Part shown: positions 59,201 through 64,000 of the stretch, in pieces
Position numbering within the stretch: position 1 is the stretch's first letter
Layout of the letters: every line of letters begins with the position of its first letter
Assembly (NCBI GenBank): GCA_964484265.1
Contig: CAZAFH010000005.1
Coordinates: forward strand, 1-64,000
From: SIAQ01 sp964484265
GTDB taxonomy: Bacteria > Planctomycetota > Planctomycetia > Gemmatales > Gemmataceae
DNA length: 64,000 bases
Reading direction: 5' to 3'
Made by a program: the position numbers and the translations under genes
Notes under the pieces: model-generated
Seen by the model: only the letters and a program-made list of their open reading frames with translations
Databases searched by the model: none
What the model was told of the DNA's origin: nothing

Positions 59201-62200
59201 GCCTGGGTTTGGCAGTCGGCACGGTCACCGTGAATACGACTTCGAGCCTCGGTTCTTCATTGCAGCTTGCAACGGGCGTCGGCGGGCGCTTGTTAGTGCT
59301 CAATGGCACTGGCTTTGGTAATCTGGGAGTTCAGGTTGGCGCCCTTGGTCAAGGCGCTCTGATCGCGACGGCTACGAGCGCCTGGGGCGGCGACGTCACG
59401 CTAAACACCGGTGCTTCCGTTGGCAGCGCCAGTGGATTCACGCTCACTCTCAGCGGCACGGTCAGTGGAGCCGACTTGACCAAAGTCGGGCTTGGAATCG
59501 TCAACCTGCTCGCCCCCAGTACATTCACCGGGGCCGTTTCTGTAAATGCTGGCACACTGGTTCTATCTAACACCAATGCCTACACCGGCGCGACAACGGT
59601 CAGCGGCGCCGCCATCAACGGCGGCTTTAGCCTCGGAACGCTTGTCTTGAACCTGTTCGCCTTGATCTTTGGAACAAGCAGCATCACGGTCAATCAAAAT
59701 AGTGTGTTGACGCTCGACAACTCGCAGATCAATCTCGCGGACAACGGCACGACCACATTCGGCCGCATCGGCAACGCTACGCCGGTCACTCTCAACACTG
59801 GCACCCTGAACTTCGTGGCCGCGAACAACTATAACATCGCGTCCAACGAATCGATCGGCGCGGTGACACTCGGCAGCGGACAATCGACGATCAACACGGG
59901 CTATTCCTTCGTCGCACCGGGAACGTCCGCATTGACGGCAACGATTCCCCTATCCGGCGCCACATCGTTGTTGGCAAGCTCAAATTTGACACGAAACGCA
60001 GGCGCGACCGTCAGCTTCCTTGGCGGCACGAGCAATTCGACATTGCTCGGAACTGCTGCCAACAAGCTCACGTTTGCCAATCTTTCCTCCGCCCCGACCG
60101 CGACGACTTCTCTGCAATTCGTCGGCAACCAGGGCAATATCCTGCCGTACGCACAGGTCGTCAACAGCGTCGCCAATGCGACCGCGACTAGCACCGGCGA
60201 CCTCGCCACCTACACGTCGAACGGCATTGCTACGTTCACCAATTATCTGTTCCAGAATGTCATCAACGGAACCGTGGTCAGCCTGACGGGCGGCGCGAGC
60301 GATATTGTCAAGGTAAACGCCCTCGGCACTGCGGCGGTAACGATCAACGGAACGGTCAATCAGACGCTCGGCGCTCTCGTCATCAACAACAGCACGGTCA
60401 ATCTCCAGGCAAACCTCAATCCGGCGGGAACGCTCAGCGTCGCCAGCGGGGCGCTGATGACCATCGGTAGCAGCACCGCGAATTTGGTCTTCGGCGGCGG
60501 CGCTGGGTCCATCCTATTGTCGGGCGAGACGTATCTTTTCCAGAATTTGAATACGAACGGTACTTCAAACAATACCCAATTTGCTGTCGGCATGAATGGC
60601 TCCGGCAGCCTCGTCATCGGCGGTAACGGCAACTATCACTGGAACTCGGGTACCGGCAGCACTTACTCGGGCGGGACTTACTTCAACAACACCGTCAATG
60701 CGTACATCACCCAGAACACGGGCGCATTTGGATCTGGCCCTATTACGCTTAACGGCGGCACGCTGACGGCAAACCTAGGTGCTGCTGTTCTTAGCAATGC
60801 AATCAATCTCAACGGCTTCTTCAACTTTACGAACAACGGCGCCAACCAGACGATCAGCCTGACAGGGCCGATAAACCTGGTCAGCAATAGCTTCATCACC
60901 GTAAATGGCACCGCGACAAGCAGTACGTTCTTCAATGGCGTCGTCAGCGGTCCGGGAACGCTGACCGTCGCCGGCGGTTCAGGCAACCTCGTTCTCAACA
61001 ACGCCAACACGTACACCGGAGGCACCATATTGGCGGGCGGCACGCTTCAGGTCGGCCACAACAATACTCTGGGCGGTGGAACCTTCACGGTCGTGGGCGG
61101 AACGCTCAACACGACCGTGGCCAACACCGGAAACGCCGCCGTCGTGCTGCCGAATGCCGTCGTGATTCCGAACACGACGTTGACGATCGCCGGCAGCAAC
61201 AATCTCACCTTTGCCGGCGGCGTCAATGTCATCGGCAACGCGATTATCGCGGATTCCGACACGGCTCTCGTGCAATTCACCGGAGTCGTGAGCGGTGCAG
61301 GCGCCTTGACCAGCAACAATGCAGCAGCGATCCTTCAGCTCACGAACGCGAATACGTTCAGTGGCGGATTGACGCTGAGTGCGGGTAGTTTGTTGGTTGG
61401 CGCCAGCACCACAACGAGCGGGGGCAACGTCGTGAGTGGTCCGCTGGGGACTGGACCGCTGACGCTGAATGCTGGTTCCTTGCTCGCGACGGCCCCGAAT
61501 CTGACAATCAACAATCAGGTCGTATTGTTGGCAGGATCCACGATTACAGGCACAAATGCGATTACGCTCGCTGGTACGATGACGTTGTCCACGACGCCCA
61601 CGTTGACGGTGAATGACACTGCCGGCGCGACAATAACTGGTGCCATTACGGAGACAGCCGGCGCTAAATTGTTAACGGTTCAAGGTACTGGCATATTGAC
61701 GATGTCAAACGCGAATGCCTACACGGGCGGCACGACGCTAAACGCCGGCAGCGCCACGGCCCTTGGCACACTTGCCGTCGGCAATAGCGCCAGCGGTATC
61801 AATGCCGTGCAAACGCTCACACTCGGCGGTACGATCACGGGCGGCGCCTTTGTGGTGACGTTCAACGGCTCCACGATCGCGACTCCGATCAACGCAAATC
61901 AGACGGCCGCGGCGATAGCCTCGGCGCTACAGTCACAACTCAACGCGTTACCGACAATTGGCAATAACAACGCCGTCGTCACGGCGCCGACAGCCACGAC
62001 GATCGCCATCGCCTTCCAAAATGCTCTGGGTGGTACAGCGTTACCGCTTGTCGGATTGTCGTTCCCGACGGCACTGACAGGAACGAGTCCAACACTAACA
62101 GCGACGACGACAATTGCAGGCATCGCGGCGCCGGTCACGGCCCTGGGGACCGGCACGTTGACGTTGACTGCTGGCGTACTGCAGGCCAGCAATCAATTCA

Positions 62201-64000
62201 ACCTTCCCAACACGGTGTCCATCGGCGCCGGCCCGCTTGTGTTGACGGGCGCAGGTGCGACGCCAAATGCCATATCGTTGAATGGGACAGTATCTCTGAG
62301 TGCGAACACGAACCTCGGTGTCAACACGCTCGTGACGGTAAATACCAACCTGACCGGTGCATTCTCCGTGTCGTTGCCGAGCACGCCGCTGGTGGCCGCG
62401 AACACGTCCGGCGGCGCTACTACCTTTACCGGTGCTGGCGGCACTCTGGTGCTAACGTCGAACGCTAACAGCTACTCGGGCGGTACGAACATCAGCGCTG
62501 GCACACTCGTGCTGGCCGGCAACGGGCAGCTGACCGGTGCCGGGACGATTACGATCAACAATGGCGGCGCAATCACGCTCGACAATACGAGCACCAATAA
62601 CACGGCACGCATTCTCGGAACGCAGGTCGTGACGTTGAACGGCGGAGCGTTCAACTTCCTGGGTAACGCCTCGGCTGTATCAACGCAGACGTTCACCACG
62701 GCACTGACGCTGAGCAGCGGCGCTTCGACGATCAGTTCCCTGGCGGGCGCTGCAACGCAGGCCTTGACATTCGGCAGCCTGGTGCGAACGGCGAATACAA
62801 ATCCGGGCACGGTGAACTTCGCCGGCGTTGTTGCCGATGTCGGCGCTGCAAACAATAGGGTCATCTTCACTACGCAGCCCACGCTCACTGGCACGGCAGG
62901 TAACCAAATCCTGCCCTTCGCGATGGTGACCGGGCCTGGCGGCGTGGATTTTGCCACCCAGACGGCGGCGGCGACCACCATCAGCCGATTCGCCACGTAC
63001 AACACCAACGTCAATATTAATAGCGCTACGGCGGGATCGGTCTACAAACTCACGTCGTCGACGACGACATCCGCAATCACTGCAGCGACGGCTTTATCAC
63101 TCAACGGTATTCTGATTACTGGAAACGGACTGTCGCTGGGCGGCGGCGCGGGGGCCACGCTTTCGCTCACCGGCGGAGCTTTGCTGGTTGCAGGCGGCGC
63201 CAACACGATCAGCGTGCCGACGCTTACGTTCGGTACGGAAGGCATCGTGCAGACCGATTCGGCTGCCAAGGCCACCGTCAATAGCGTAGTCACTGGCAGC
63301 GCCGGCCTGACGCTTGGTGGGGCGGGAAGCCTGACGCTCAACGGCACGAACAACGTCACGAACACCAACGCCGCTCAGACGATCACATTTGGCGCTGGCC
63401 TGACTGGCGGCACCTTCACGCTTACTTTCAATGGTCAAACCACTGGCAACATTTCGTGGAGCGCAACCAATGCGACGTTGCAAGCCAATATGCAGGCGGC
63501 GCTCAACGCACTGACGACGGTCGGCGCGGGCAACTTTGTTGTCGCCGTCGGCACGGCCGTGGCGGGCATCGGCACGTTCATCATCACGTTCCAAGGCGCG
63601 CTGGGCGGAGCCAACATTCCGACCATGACCTTCAGCGCGGCAAACCTGATCGGCGGCACGATTTCCTCGCTAACGACCACTACTACAGGCCTCAACACGA
63701 CCAACCTGAATGGCGGAACCGTGAAACTGGGTTCGGCGAGCGCCTTACCCGCGGGCGGTCTGCAGTGGTTCGGCGGCACTTTGCAGGCGAGCGCGACGTT
63801 CTCTGCCAACAGCACGCTTAGCCTGGCCAACGCGATAACGTTCAACAACAGCAACGCGAACATTGTTGGCGCAAGCCCGATCGCGTTTAACGGATTGGTG
63901 ACGCTCAGCGGTACAAACAACCTGATCACCGTCGCCAGCGGCAGCATGGCCACCATGTCGAATCAGGTGTCGGGTTCGGGCAATCTCACCAAGCAGGGCG
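44203..64000 (+). CDS. Giant LEDRxLL autotransporter-associated beta-strand repeat protein, 3' end beyond window
   Basis: One frame is open from the ATG at 44203 to the window edge, at least 6,599 codons. Three in-frame stops at 44122-44151 fix the start, and GAAAG is the only weak ribosome site. The N-terminus is basic, with LEDRTLLA at residues 45-52, then WLGGGATTNWTDATNWQ. The rest is Gly/Thr/Asn/Ala/Leu-rich, made of autotransporter-associated repeats (LTKLGQGTLNLAAANTYTGN-type), predicted as a right-handed beta-helix. No passenger enzyme or translocator is visible. The N-terminal motif suggests the same export route as the 1,519-residue protein. The frame was missed by simple ORF lists because it has no stop in the window. 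Large reverse-strand frames over it are shadows of its codon bias. Confidence 0.92.
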   Translation, partial: MFLSWWRRLVEWVYQPRKLSRKDRRKFVYPNFPHPVFAMLSFEQLEDRTLLATGVWLGGGATTNWTDATNWQAGVVPAAVGDIAQFNSTYSTDQIVTVNSAITVGEIDFGSAKNISIVSGGGVLTLDNGASGATFDMGNAFPNSGTDTISASVQFGANISAVVQGASPLTLAGPIGLSGANTLTQAAAGGVTISGAIGAGTLTLAGSQTFNLPNANPNATALTLSGGAVVNVGNATSLGSGTLTVSNGTLQAATAGLTLANPVTFVSAGSLAVGGTNALAFATGAWTLNGSNSISINNSLTTIANVIGGGASSLTLNTAGSGSSVVAISNANTFSGGTNLTGGIIVTAGNNAAFGTGALTAFNGTVQSSAGLTYANALAFGANGSSLTLAGTNAQTFSTTSITLSGTNTINVNDSAGATLSGAFTVNGAGTLNLAGTQQLTITSAVTNTQSTTLSGATLVLNTGTSLGASPITVNSGAIQAGAAGLTFANNIVFASNAGLSISGANSATFGGTVSLSGTNIISVPAAATTATFSGVVSGVGASLTKIGAGTVALTNADTYSGATTVSQGTLQISGATGTILNSGTINVNSGGTFQILDTTANNNRLADTATISLNGGTFLYTGGASSTETFGTLNVNSGSSTVTLAGTATLTVAANPGLTRSPGATVNFTGLGASDVINFTTNPTTQLVNGIIPYATVSGAGGLDFATTSGAGPFSLSAYAAYATTLSGATATSNVKLTNASDYVAAGGQTINSLIINTTAAASQTLGGGTLTLASGGFLVTSTVAAHQDFIAAPIALGAEGIVQTNTNNTAQFDGVISGTALTLGGSGTVLVNNANTYTGPTTLSGGTLSIGNPTGLGTGALVLTSGTVLANITTTVNNAITLDNSNLNELVTFGGSTPLNLTGTMTLTGSGNNANLINVTNTGGTTFSGKITGSGGLTITSSTGAGVLGLSNNTNDFAGGLTLGTSLLNGGTLIVGANGAFGSGALTLTSGTLIASSTLSNIANPVTLNGSVSFSGNNAMTFSGPISLSSNATGVGTLTLTVGNSTTLAGVISGPTTNNLSVAGIGTLTLSNAGNTFLGGVTLNASSANAPLGTLVVGSATALGGGPLTLTSGNFQVGGAFAIPASINASLNGAASSLVVFNGANPIEFNGAATLANAPTIRATQATTLNGVVSGAGTLALESGNLTLTAANTYSGATAVNGATVGTTFSPGTLTLSGVNGAISSAMTINQGGTVLLDNTSANNNARLNVPTTLNGGSLSILGNGTVATTESIGAISLGAGTSTINLTKGAGGNLVLSGTTLTRANGSGGVLNFSDGNTGTLGSTVRATFSTAPTLTGTAQPGGTGLLPYATVNGADFATYSGGSIVPYTGTGAAYAANVSGAATGANVNLAASDTVSASKTINALMVSGNTTLTINPGQTLTVTSGALFVNGAFTLTVTGGGTLNLGEAIVNTATGATVTVNSGTTLSGTNLTLAGAGTVNLPSTTSFGAGATALAGATLHLGATSSIGTGTLTLVNGTLTPNLSTSGALLLINAVILSNSNVTLGGNVPLIFGTLATTLSLTLNGANNTVNVPASSQTVFNWAITGAAHLTKIGSGTLVLTSNTSNYTGVTFVNAGIVQGMASASFGGAAGATVVANGAAVQLQPNAAGGFTDTLVLNGTGTDGTGALRYLAGSVGPSPWTGNIILLTSSAIGVDPSLSVTFQTGSISGPGDLTKLGQGTLNLAAANTYTGNTNINAGVVNLQNATGLGAVTGSITVANNATLQLNVAAGTTIAGKQLTLNGSGFGNTGAFGQGALVNVLNGAAGTAVAWSGNITLNASATIANTSAAGNTTLVATGAVTGSAGSLTKVGVGAVALLGLNNLGTGGIIVSQGTATGALTLSNTTTYSGPTTVGSGLAGFLILNRLSSAAGTSGVTVNPGSTVLIDNSIDNVTTRLGAAPITLNGAALQYLASVGGPATANPATSTLSLGTITLASGQNTINTGYASVPANTSTSSTVTIANLIRTAGATVNFIANSVALGGAAGAASNIVNLTNFNGAPTASALLGTGIGNGGGGILPGAEANGASGTGDFVGYNQTGAAAPSGIAVFAGYNAVSVSGAVALAAGATDIVKLTATAAATVTAPANAITALVLNGATFGITFVSNPTIASPVSSGTLLTSGTTAVTFANGGSYNLGTEGIVFQNNSGGTNFTSPIVGSGSVTISGANTLTLPANNVNAVQTITFGGTVTGGTFTLTYNGQTTNAIAWNALTATLQANIQAALLALSNIGTGNIAVSNAANPTVTFQGALAGLNANVLTANASNLTGTSPSISVATTVVGGLANTYLGGTAINAGTVTLQNSSNLGSGAITLVGGTLQNGAAPVALTNTVNLNGTATLSANAAANPLTLAGTINVNANNAVVTNTSPVVVTGSLAGPAALLMNGGSGSLQLLNASPGYNAGATLLAGTITVGNAQALGTGTLTFAGGTLNAFSKLTIGNAISIPNTTAIIGGGNNSSLTLSGTVTLLGSSILSVSNLGITNFAGKITGGGALLTTGSATNSAVQISGATNDFAGGAYLNGGNILVGNANAFGSGVVVFAGATTVIGTSAWTISNPLVFTGAVSTTFTGSNALTFSGPATLTANPTLNVNNSTTFTGLIGQGSNGRVLTLGAGSLGTLTLTNLNNYYDGGTTLNAPTALAPLGTLVAGSSAGIGFALGTGTLTLTDGIFQVGGAFAVPSTTPVALNGGASTLVVFSGANPIAFNGTVTLTAAAPGAIRAATPTTFNGIISGAGALSLESGSLTLTAANTYTGATNVSGGTLTLSGTGTLAVTAIRLDQGGTLVVDNTATNNANRIADTATLALNGGTLTYLGNAAATSTETIGAVTLNAGASTINSTQNGQNITLTFASLTRAAGSGGTLNVNGTNLGTANKVIFTANPAVTGTAQPGGTGLLPYATINGSELATYNGASGLVTYTGTGAAYKTSIASLAAVTDNLKLSANDSVTAATGFKTVNSLTIAGNTTLNIAAGQTFTVTSGIVYVNGAFTLTVQGGGVLALGEAILNTANAGGAVTLTGDGTTLSGANLTLAGVGAVSLPTPNSFAAGQTAVTGATVNLGVPNAIGSGTMTLVSGGLSSSSVGGLLLLNAVTFSNSNVTIGGANPLLFSVGAMTLNGTNNTVNIPANAALTDFNGAIGGTAILTKTGGGTLVLSNTGSGYTGLTLVNQGIVQIQGTAALGTNAGATVVANGASVQVLATGLTIAEPIVLNGNGVDGTGALRLLAGSGGNTWSGGITLQTDSSIGVDPGLTLTDTGVISGLANLTKLGQGILALNVASTFTGNTIVADGIANVQNATGLGLAVGTVTVNTGASLQTQVASVGGKQLTLNGTGFGNGTGANNVGTLGQGALSNQTIGAAWSGDIILGTGAAIGSVTGTTLNLNGVLSGTDLTKVNAGTVALLAANTFAGNTTVSAGTLVLSNSNSYAGATTVTGAPLIAGAFTGGTLTLNLFGSATSSTGFVVNPLSTLILDNTQLNGGNRVGDSASITLNTGTLNFNAMNAPGVAASETFGQLVLASGQSTVNVGGYTTAQTSGASAILTSASIARTAGATVNFIGGTGNIAPLGSATTQLNFTNAASVTSLLQGTGIGNGGKGILAFAEVNGGTNLGDFASFNQTGTTGIAAFTGYNVQSFSAVPTLTNPITAASESGNTVTITTTVPHGLAAGQVVTISGVGVAGYNGTFAITSVGANTFTYTNPVAGLAASSAGNAVLNIANIIAGVNDIVRVDASTYGSAVQVNGPANAIVGLKLNAASTAAAGTLTFASNVALASPISSGALMSLSSGFTAAAVTLALGGSYNLGTEGVLFQNDSANTNFNSPYTGAGGLTIAGNNSVVFGNHANAIQTINFGPGIAFGTFTLTLNGQTTAPISWNSTNGTLVSNIQAALNALPNVGSGNVSVAAGALAQGVAPPINGVGLFTITFQNALGGVNVPTMTFNASGLVGGTILSLATTTIGGLVGGITGTTTINSGTTSIQTNGNLGAGAITLNGGTLTTAGAVGITLANTVNVNGPFTFAPIAAAPLTLSGTVNLGANNAITAGTLTPLIITGPLAGSTLTTAGAVGNTLQLLGNSSGYTSGVNLSAGTITVGHVNALGTGTLNFQGGTLNALYKLTINNPVNIPNTSAIIGGGNNSNISLGGTITLLGASTIAASNTGLTNLSGAITGAGALLIASTANTTAVQISGTSNDYTGGTYLTSGNLLIDNANVFGSGVLSLGGGAIIGNSALNISNALALNGTTTITGANPITFSGTTTLVSSSTLTVINSTNLNGIIGESGGARSLTLGPASVGALTLNNPVNFFTGGVTLNSVTALAPLGTLVAGSATALGTGTLTLTDGIFQVGGAFAVPSTTPVALNGGASTLVVFSGANPIAFNGTVTLTAAAPGAIRAATPTTFNGIISGAGALSLESGSLTLTAANTYTGATNVSGGTLTLSGTGTLAVTAIRLDQGGTLVVDNTATNNANRIADTATLALNGGTLTYLGNAAATSTETIGAVTLNAGASTINSTQNGQNITLTFASLTRAAGSGGTLNVNGTNLGTANKVIFTANPAVTGTAQPGGTGLLPYATINGSELATYNGASGLVTYTGTGAAYKTSIASLAAVTDNLKLSANDSVTAATGFKTVNSLTIAGNTTLNIAAGQTFTVTSGIVYVNGAFTLTVQGGGVLALGEAILNTANAGGAVTLTGDGTTLSGANLTLAGVGAVSLPTPNSFAAGQTAVTGATVNLGVPNAIGSGVLTLVSGKLTSMAGGVLLQNAVTFSNSNVELGGTNPLLFAVGAMTLNGTNNTLNVTNTAVTDLNGAVGGTTILTKTGSGSLILAGGNGFTGLTYVNSGILQLQNASALGTAAGATVVASGASVQVFGPGLTIAEPFVLNGNGVDGTGALRVLAGSNGTTTFSGGITLQTASSIGADAGTTVTISTAAIVGAGDLTKLGQGTLNLAVANTYAGNTLIGTTTATGGIVNVSNATGLGLAVGTVTVNTTSSLGSSLQLATGVGGRLLVLNGTGFGNLGVQVGALGQGALIATATSAWGGDVTLNTGASVGSASGFTLTLSGTVSGADLTKVGLGIVNLLAPSTFTGAVSVNAGTLVLSNTNAYTGATTVSGAAINGGFSLGTLVLNLFALIFGTSSITVNQNSVLTLDNSQINLADNGTTTFGRIGNATPVTLNTGTLNFVAANNYNIASNESIGAVTLGSGQSTINTGYSFVAPGTSALTATIPLSGATSLLASSNLTRNAGATVSFLGGTSNSTLLGTAANKLTFANLSSAPTATTSLQFVGNQGNILPYAQVVNSVANATATSTGDLATYTSNGIATFTNYLFQNVINGTVVSLTGGASDIVKVNALGTAAVTINGTVNQTLGALVINNSTVNLQANLNPAGTLSVASGALMTIGSSTANLVFGGGAGSILLSGETYLFQNLNTNGTSNNTQFAVGMNGSGSLVIGGNGNYHWNSGTGSTYSGGTYFNNTVNAYITQNTGAFGSGPITLNGGTLTANLGAAVLSNAINLNGFFNFTNNGANQTISLTGPINLVSNSFITVNGTATSSTFFNGVVSGPGTLTVAGGSGNLVLNNANTYTGGTILAGGTLQVGHNNTLGGGTFTVVGGTLNTTVANTGNAAVVLPNAVVIPNTTLTIAGSNNLTFAGGVNVIGNAIIADSDTALVQFTGVVSGAGALTSNNAAAILQLTNANTFSGGLTLSAGSLLVGASTTTSGGNVVSGPLGTGPLTLNAGSLLATAPNLTINNQVVLLAGSTITGTNAITLAGTMTLSTTPTLTVNDTAGATITGAITETAGAKLLTVQGTGILTMSNANAYTGGTTLNAGSATALGTLAVGNSASGINAVQTLTLGGTITGGAFVVTFNGSTIATPINANQTAAAIASALQSQLNALPTIGNNNAVVTAPTATTIAIAFQNALGGTALPLVGLSFPTALTGTSPTLTATTTIAGIAAPVTALGTGTLTLTAGVLQASNQFNLPNTVSIGAGPLVLTGAGATPNAISLNGTVSLSANTNLGVNTLVTVNTNLTGAFSVSLPSTPLVAANTSGGATTFTGAGGTLVLTSNANSYSGGTNISAGTLVLAGNGQLTGAGTITINNGGAITLDNTSTNNTARILGTQVVTLNGGAFNFLGNASAVSTQTFTTALTLSSGASTISSLAGAATQALTFGSLVRTANTNPGTVNFAGVVADVGAANNRVIFTTQPTLTGTAGNQILPFAMVTGPGGVDFATQTAAATTISRFATYNTNVNINSATAGSVYKLTSSTTTSAITAATALSLNGILITGNGLSLGGGAGATLSLTGGALLVAGGANTISVPTLTFGTEGIVQTDSAAKATVNSVVTGSAGLTLGGAGSLTLNGTNNVTNTNAAQTITFGAGLTGGTFTLTFNGQTTGNISWSATNATLQANMQAALNALTTVGAGNFVVAVGTAVAGIGTFIITFQGALGGANIPTMTFSAANLIGGTISSLTTTTTGLNTTNLNGGTVKLGSASALPAGGLQWFGGTLQASATFSANSTLSLANAITFNNSNANIVGASPIAFNGLVTLSGTNNLITVASGSMATMSNQVSGSGNLTKQG
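47479..52245 (+). repeat. Higher-order module 1 of the giant protein (about 1,589 residues)
   Basis: It begins at PLGTLVVGS and runs through an ordered series of landmarks: FQVGGAF, NTYSGAT, GTGLLPYATVNG, TKLGQGTLNL, LNGSGFGN, GSYNLGTEGIVFQN, an NGQTT domain, IIGGGNNSS and back to LAPLGTLVAGS. Modules 2 and 3 repeat the same order. Confidence 0.75.
50863..51171 (+). repeat. NGQTT domain, copy 1
   Basis: This domain of about 103 residues has AVQTITFGGTVTGGTFTLTYNGQTT, a helix with ALTATLQANIQAAL, IGTGNIAV and TFQGALAG. It is unlike the surrounding beta-strand repeats because it contains a predicted helix. The family is seen in other planctomycete giant proteins. Confidence 0.7.
52290..53513 (+). 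repeat. 1,224-bp direct repeat, copy 1
   Basis: Line-by-line comparison with 57276-58499 shows no difference in the parts I compared, about 4,986 bp apart. The length is exactly 408 codons, and the offset 1,662 codons. Divergence begins abruptly at both ends. Confidence 0.88.
55231..55440 (+). other. PHGLAAGQ-type small domain inside the giant protein
   Basis: Residues encoded here read TVTITTTVPHGLAAGQVV, GVGVAGYNGTF and NTFTYTNPVAGLAASS. This compact all-beta unit also occurs in phage tail and bacterial surface proteins. It is present once and interrupts the repeat series. Its function is unknown. Confidence 0.55.
55831..56175 (+). repeat. NGQTT domain, copy 2
   Basis: AIQTINFGPG, FTLTLNGQTT, LVSNIQAALNALPNVGSGNVSV and ITFQNALGGVNVPTMTF align with copy 1, with a short insertion after SVAAG. 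Confidence 0.7.
57244..61440 (+). repeat. Higher-order module 3 of the giant protein (about 1,399 residues)
   Basis: It has the same landmark order to about 60.3 kb, then diverges and lacks the NGQTT domain before the next PLGTG landmark at 61441. Its first part is the second copy of the 1,224-bp repeat. Confidence 0.65.
57276..58499 (+). repeat. 1,224-bp direct repeat, copy 2
   Basis: This is the partner of 52290-53513. Outside these borders the two modules are only moderately similar, so this segment was copied recently or homogenised. Confidence 0.88.
61804..62121 (+). repeat. NGQTT domain, copy 3 (divergent)
   Basis: AVQTLTLGGTITGGAFVVTF and a helix with AIASALQSQLNALPTIG followed by IAFQNALGGTALPL align with the other copies. 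NGQTT itself is replaced by NGSTI. Confidence 0.6.
63370..63690 (+). repeat. NGQTT domain, copy 4
   Basis: AAQTITFGAGLTGGTFTLTF, NGQTT, ATLQANMQAALNAL and FIITFQGALGGANIPTMTF match copies 1 and 2 closely. Confidence 0.7.

Noticed and set aside
44203..64000. CRISPR array or tandem DNA repeats in the giant gene
   Set aside because: The repetition is at protein level with varied codons. There are no short identical repeats with regular spacers.

Overview
The window looks like a chromosomal segment of a planctomycete. I base this on gene content rather than any marker gene. It has a TIGR03067-type secreted protein, a BBP7-type outer-membrane barrel, an ECF sigma factor joined to WD40 repeats, two surface proteins carrying the N-terminal LEDRxLL motif typical of planctomycete giant proteins, and many Ser/Thr-kinase, PilZ, STAS and CsrA-type regulators. 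Most of the sequence is GC-rich. Several intergenic regions, notably about 43.8-44.2 kb, are clearly AT-rich.

Layout. Bases 1-12.5 kb are ordinary chromosome: a STAS domain protein, a QueC-like enzyme, a molybdopterin oxidoreductase divergent from aat, a membrane protein with duplicated halves, a serine hydrolase, csrA, a YjhG/YagF-type xylonate dehydratase and a PilZ protein. A tRNA-Leu(GAG) gene at 12531-12616 marks the left end of an integrated island. The last 58 nt of this tRNA recur, with one mismatch, at 41372-41429, so about 28.8 kb lies between two att-like repeats. The left part of the island (12.6-21.8 kb) is decayed mobile DNA: two truncated integrases, an IS91-type element with its own tyrosine recombinase, a truncated glycosyltransferase, a frameshifted sigma factor, a plasmid-type replication initiator, a truncated parA, an MT-A70 methyltransferase and an excisionase-like HTH protein.

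The right part of the island (21.7-41.1 kb) is intact and looks like one functional locus. It holds a Ser/Thr kinase-receiver-HD-GYP protein, a TolC-like outer-membrane lipoprotein, a GAF-HlyD adaptor, an HlyD adaptor with an inserted WD40 propeller, a PqqD-M50-HlyD membrane protein, a 1,519-residue LEDRxLL surface protein, and a hybrid histidine kinase. The last five run in one direction with short gaps. The set resembles a type I-like export system, but no ABC ATPase is encoded in the window. My inference is a dedicated export pathway for LEDRxLL proteins, with the PqqD-like domain as a candidate substrate reader.

Beyond the island lie a BBP7-family barrel protein (reverse strand) and, after a 0.9-kb AT-rich leader, one open reading frame that starts at 44203 and is still open at the window's right edge. 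It has at least 6,599 codons and is built of autotransporter-associated beta-strand repeats. These are organised into higher-order modules of about 1,400-1,670 residues. Two of the modules share a 1,224-bp stretch with no difference in the lines compared.
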